DNA from: Clostridium sp.
GTDB taxonomy: Bacteria; Bacillota; Clostridia; Clostridiales; Clostridiaceae
Length of the DNA: 35,331 bases
Direction of reading: 5' to 3'
NCBI GenBank assembly: GCA_031292145.1
Contig: JARLHR010000015.1
Coordinates: 1-35,331 of the forward strand
How positions within the stretch are numbered: the first letter of the stretch is position 1; each line of letters starts with the position of its first letter. The position numbers and the translations under genes were made by a program. The notes below the pieces were generated by a model. The model worked only from the letters and a program-made list of their open reading frames with translations. It searched no databases and was not told the DNA's origin. This document shows, one piece after another, positions 33,637 through 35,331 of this stretch.

Positions 33637-34677
33637 CTAGTCATATAAATTATTCAGTATTGCTTGTTGATAAACTGATAAATCAGGAGAAGATTTTATT
33701 ACATTATTACTTGCCAAATAATCCCCAGTATCTTTTAATATTTTAGCCAATTCTCCTGGATTGTTTTTGGTTCCAATATATTTTGGATTAGTTTGATCCT
33801 TTGCATCTAGTACAGTTACTTCATACATAAGTCTAAGAGTTTCATCTGTTGGTAAACCAAGCTCTTTGGAAAGTGCTGCTGCTGATTCTTGTCGGTTATT
33901 TCTATATTGGTGAACAGAATCATTTAACACTGAAATATAAGCTTTAAGAAAATTCGGATATTTACTTGCAAAATCATTTTGAACAATTCCAACTTCCCCT
34001 GTAATAGCTCCTTGTTTAGCTAAATCAGCAGATGTAATAAGAACTTTTCCGCCTTCTGACACTAACCTTGATTTAGTTGGTTCCCATGCATAAGCTCCAT
34101 CAATTTCATACCTTTCCCATGCTGTACTTATATCAGGCATTTTCATATCAATGATAGTTACATCATTGGGATTAATTTTATTTAATTTTAATGCATTTAT
34201 TAAACTAAAGTGAGAAGTTGAATTAAAAGTAGTTGCTATCTTTTTACCTTTCAAATCACTAATTGAATTTATTCCTGAATCTTTTTTAACTACAAGTGCC
34301 TCGCTATCTCCTATAATATCATCAATATAATATACTTTATAAGGTAAGTTATTGGCTATTCCTAATGCAGCAGGAGGAGTGCCAATGGTTCCCATATCTA
34401 TTAAACCCTCAGATAAAGCTTCAATTATTTCCTGTCCACTATTGAATTCTTCCCAGTAAACCTTAGTATTGGCGAATTTCTTTTCAACAGCTCCATTAGC
34501 TTTTGCCAATAATTCACCATTGGGTGAGACTATATATCCAATTCTAACTTGGTTTGGTAAACTATTATTATTCTTTTGCCAGGCTTCTATACTTTCATTG
34601 CTTTTAGGGTTAAATACTGTCATAAATACCATTATCCCTAATATAATAAAACTTATAAAAAAAATTTTTTTTCTCAT
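33637..34677 (-). CDS. ABC transporter substrate-binding protein, TauA/SsuA (NitT/TauT) family
   Basis: A 346-aa extracellular binding protein of the nitrate/sulfonate/taurine class. After a basic start and one hydrophobic segment (5-20) there is no lipobox cysteine, so it is either cleaved and released or kept by an uncleaved anchor. VRIGYIVSPNGELLAKANG, GLIDMGTIGTPPAALGIAN and IDGAYAWEPTKSRLVSEGGK are family hallmarks; the YAWEPT stretch is closest to TauA-like proteins. Taurine or another sulfonate is a likely ligand. No permease or ATPase gene adjoins it in the window. The ribosome binding site (ACGGGT) is weak, and a MITE-like repeat ends 36 bp before the ATG. Confidence 0.85.
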   Translation of the reverse strand: MRKKIFFISFIILGIMVFMTVFNPKSNESIEAWQKNNNSLPNQVRIGYIVSPNGELLAKANGAVEKKFANTKVYWEEFNSGQEIIEALSEGLIDMGTIGTPPAALGIANNLPYKVYYIDDIIGDSEALVVKKDSGINSISDLKGKKIATTFNSTSHFSLINALKLNKINPNDVTIIDMKMPDISTAWERYEIDGAYAWEPTKSRLVSEGGKVLITSADLAKQGAITGEVGIVQNDFASKYPNFLKAYISVLNDSVHQYRNNRQESAAALSKELGLPTDETLRLMYEVTVLDAKDQTNPKYIGTKNNPGELAKILKDTGDYLASNNVIKSSPDLSVYQQAILNNLYD

Positions 34678-34712
34678 TATTTACCCGTTATATAAATCTA
34701 CCAAAGGCAAAT

Positions 34713-34875
34713 TTAGGCACATGAAAGAAAATAATAGACCAAAGATGCGACGTATATTTCGTGTCAGACAAGGAAGTAAATTCAGCTCATAGCGGGCCTA
34801 TTAGCCGAATTTACTGACGCAGTATGACGCGAAATAGATGAGCATACTGATCTATTATTTTTTGAATGTGCCTTA
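34713..34875. repeat. Long copy (A) of the TTAGGCAC MITE-like repeat
   Basis: 163 bp from TTAGGCACATGAAAGAAAAT to TTTTTTGAATGTGCCTTA. Outer helix AATAATAGA/TCTATTATT; middle helix TATTTCGTGTCA (34755-34766) with TGACGCGAAATA (34825-34836); inner helix AGTAAATTC with GAATTTACT. Invariant loop CATAGCGGGCCTATTA (34788-34803), AAGGA (34770-34774) and CTGACGCAG (34814-34822). It sits in the leader region of the binding-protein gene. Read on the minus strand, an AAGGAAGGTGAG ribosome-binding-like sequence lies just before it. Confidence 0.92.
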
Positions 34876-35134
34876 TAACGTTCTCACCTTCCTTTATATG
34901 AAAATTGTCATCTATTTCTCATTTTTCTAATTTTTAAGCACTTTATACATAGCTTCAATAAAACTACTATACTTATTACATAAATTTTTCGTAGTTTGAT
35001 ATACAATCCGTAATGGTCTGCATTTATATAAATAGAATGTTCTTTTAAGACTACTTTTATGCAGACGATTCTCCATTTCCAATATTCACCAGCTTTTTAT
35101 GTGTATTACAGCATGAATTTGCATAAAATAATTA
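34876..35134. other. Gene-free spacer with a hairpin
   Basis: No gene seen. GTCTGCAT (35016-35023) and ATGCAGAC (35059-35066) form an inverted repeat with a small inner TCTTTTAAGA stem. Any promoter for the binding-protein gene should lie here; none could be assigned firmly. Confidence 0.45.
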
Positions 35135-35170
35135 AAGCCGAGATTTTCTAAATATAGAAAATCTCAGCTT
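35135..35170 (-). terminator. Terminator of a gene beyond the right edge
   Basis: AAGCCGAGATTTTCTA pairs with TAGAAAATCTCAGCTT (one mismatch, 4-nt loop). On the minus strand a T-rich exit (CTTTAATTATTTT) follows, which suggests it ends a minus-strand gene lying to the right of the window. Confidence 0.65.
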
Positions 35171-35191
35171 ATAAAATTATGCCCATTACCT

Positions 35192-35331
35192 TAGGCACAT
35201 GAAAGAAAATAACAAGTCCAAAATGCCATGATTATTTTTCATCATACAAGGAAACAGATTGATCTCATAGCGGGCCTATTAGGACAATCTGCTGACGCAG
35301 TATGATGGAAAATAGGCACATTAGAAAAGAG
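35192..35331. repeat. Long copy (C) of the TTAGGCAC MITE-like repeat, cut by the window end
   Basis: Starts TTAGGCACATGAAAGAAAAT. Middle helix TATTTTTCATCATAC (35233-35247) with GTATGATGGAAAATA (35300-35314); inner helix CAGATTG with CAATCTG (35255-35261, 35285-35291). Loop CATAGCGGGCCTATTA at 35266-35281, with AAGGA and CTGACGCAG conserved. The right terminus is not reached before the window ends. Confidence 0.88.

Noticed and set aside
34713-35331. CRISPR array from repeated units
   Set aside because: Units are long, imperfect, widely spaced and self-complementary, with no short uniform repeats or spacers and no cas genes.

Overview
The window is AT-rich (about 30 % G+C by eye). It has strong AGGAGG-type ribosome binding sites, long AT-rich spacers and protein families typical of solventogenic or saccharolytic Clostridium (C. 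beijerinckii/C. butyricum-like). I cannot name the species. Most genes lie on the minus strand. No rRNA, tRNA, CRISPR array, phage or complete insertion sequence was seen.

Layout, left to right. (1) 1-3.9 kb: a mannose-family PTS (EIIA, and EIIB cut by the window edge) behind a LevR-type sigma-54 activator. A -24/-12 promoter lies just upstream of EIIA. (2) 4.3-12.9 kb: a sucrose/fructo-oligosaccharide region with fructokinase, GH32 sucrose-6-P hydrolase, two ABC permeases, a binding lipoprotein, a sucrose PTS EIIBC and a LacI-type repressor. Two identical 12-bp operators (TGAAACGTTTCA) precede the PTS gene and the ABC genes. (3) 13.4-18.5 kb: a zinc-motif-less ROK sugar kinase, a CocE/NonD hydrolase, an OFA-type MFS carrier and a tributyrin-esterase-like hydrolase. 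(4) 18.6-23.7 kb: a split AtuA (445 + 101 aa) with both subunits of a CoA-transferase, and a PAS-AAA+-Fis sigma-54 activator. A consensus -24/-12 promoter and three copies of TTCTAAANNTTTAGAA form a coherent, self-contained regulon of unknown substrate. (5) 24-27.6 kb: universal stress protein, YaaA and Bcp peroxiredoxin (oxidative stress), a monoglyceride-lipase-like hydrolase and a DUF2325 protein. (6) 28-35.3 kb: a SWIM/SNF2 helicase, an unlisted 51-aa gene, a COG2509 FAD-dependent dehydrogenase behind a guanine-type purine riboswitch, and a TauA/SsuA-like binding protein.

The right third carries five recognisable copies of one short repeat with inverted termini (TTAGGCAC...GTGCCTTA). Three are about 165 bp (one cut by the window end) and two are internally deleted. 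The three long copies share invariant loop sequences, but their helices differ by compensatory changes. This is strong evidence of a conserved folded RNA or ssDNA inside a MITE-like element. A different 266-bp folded element sits between the AtuA regulon promoter and its activator gene. Several start codons were moved inward from the longest open frame because the ribosome binding site, or a promoter, lies inside that frame.
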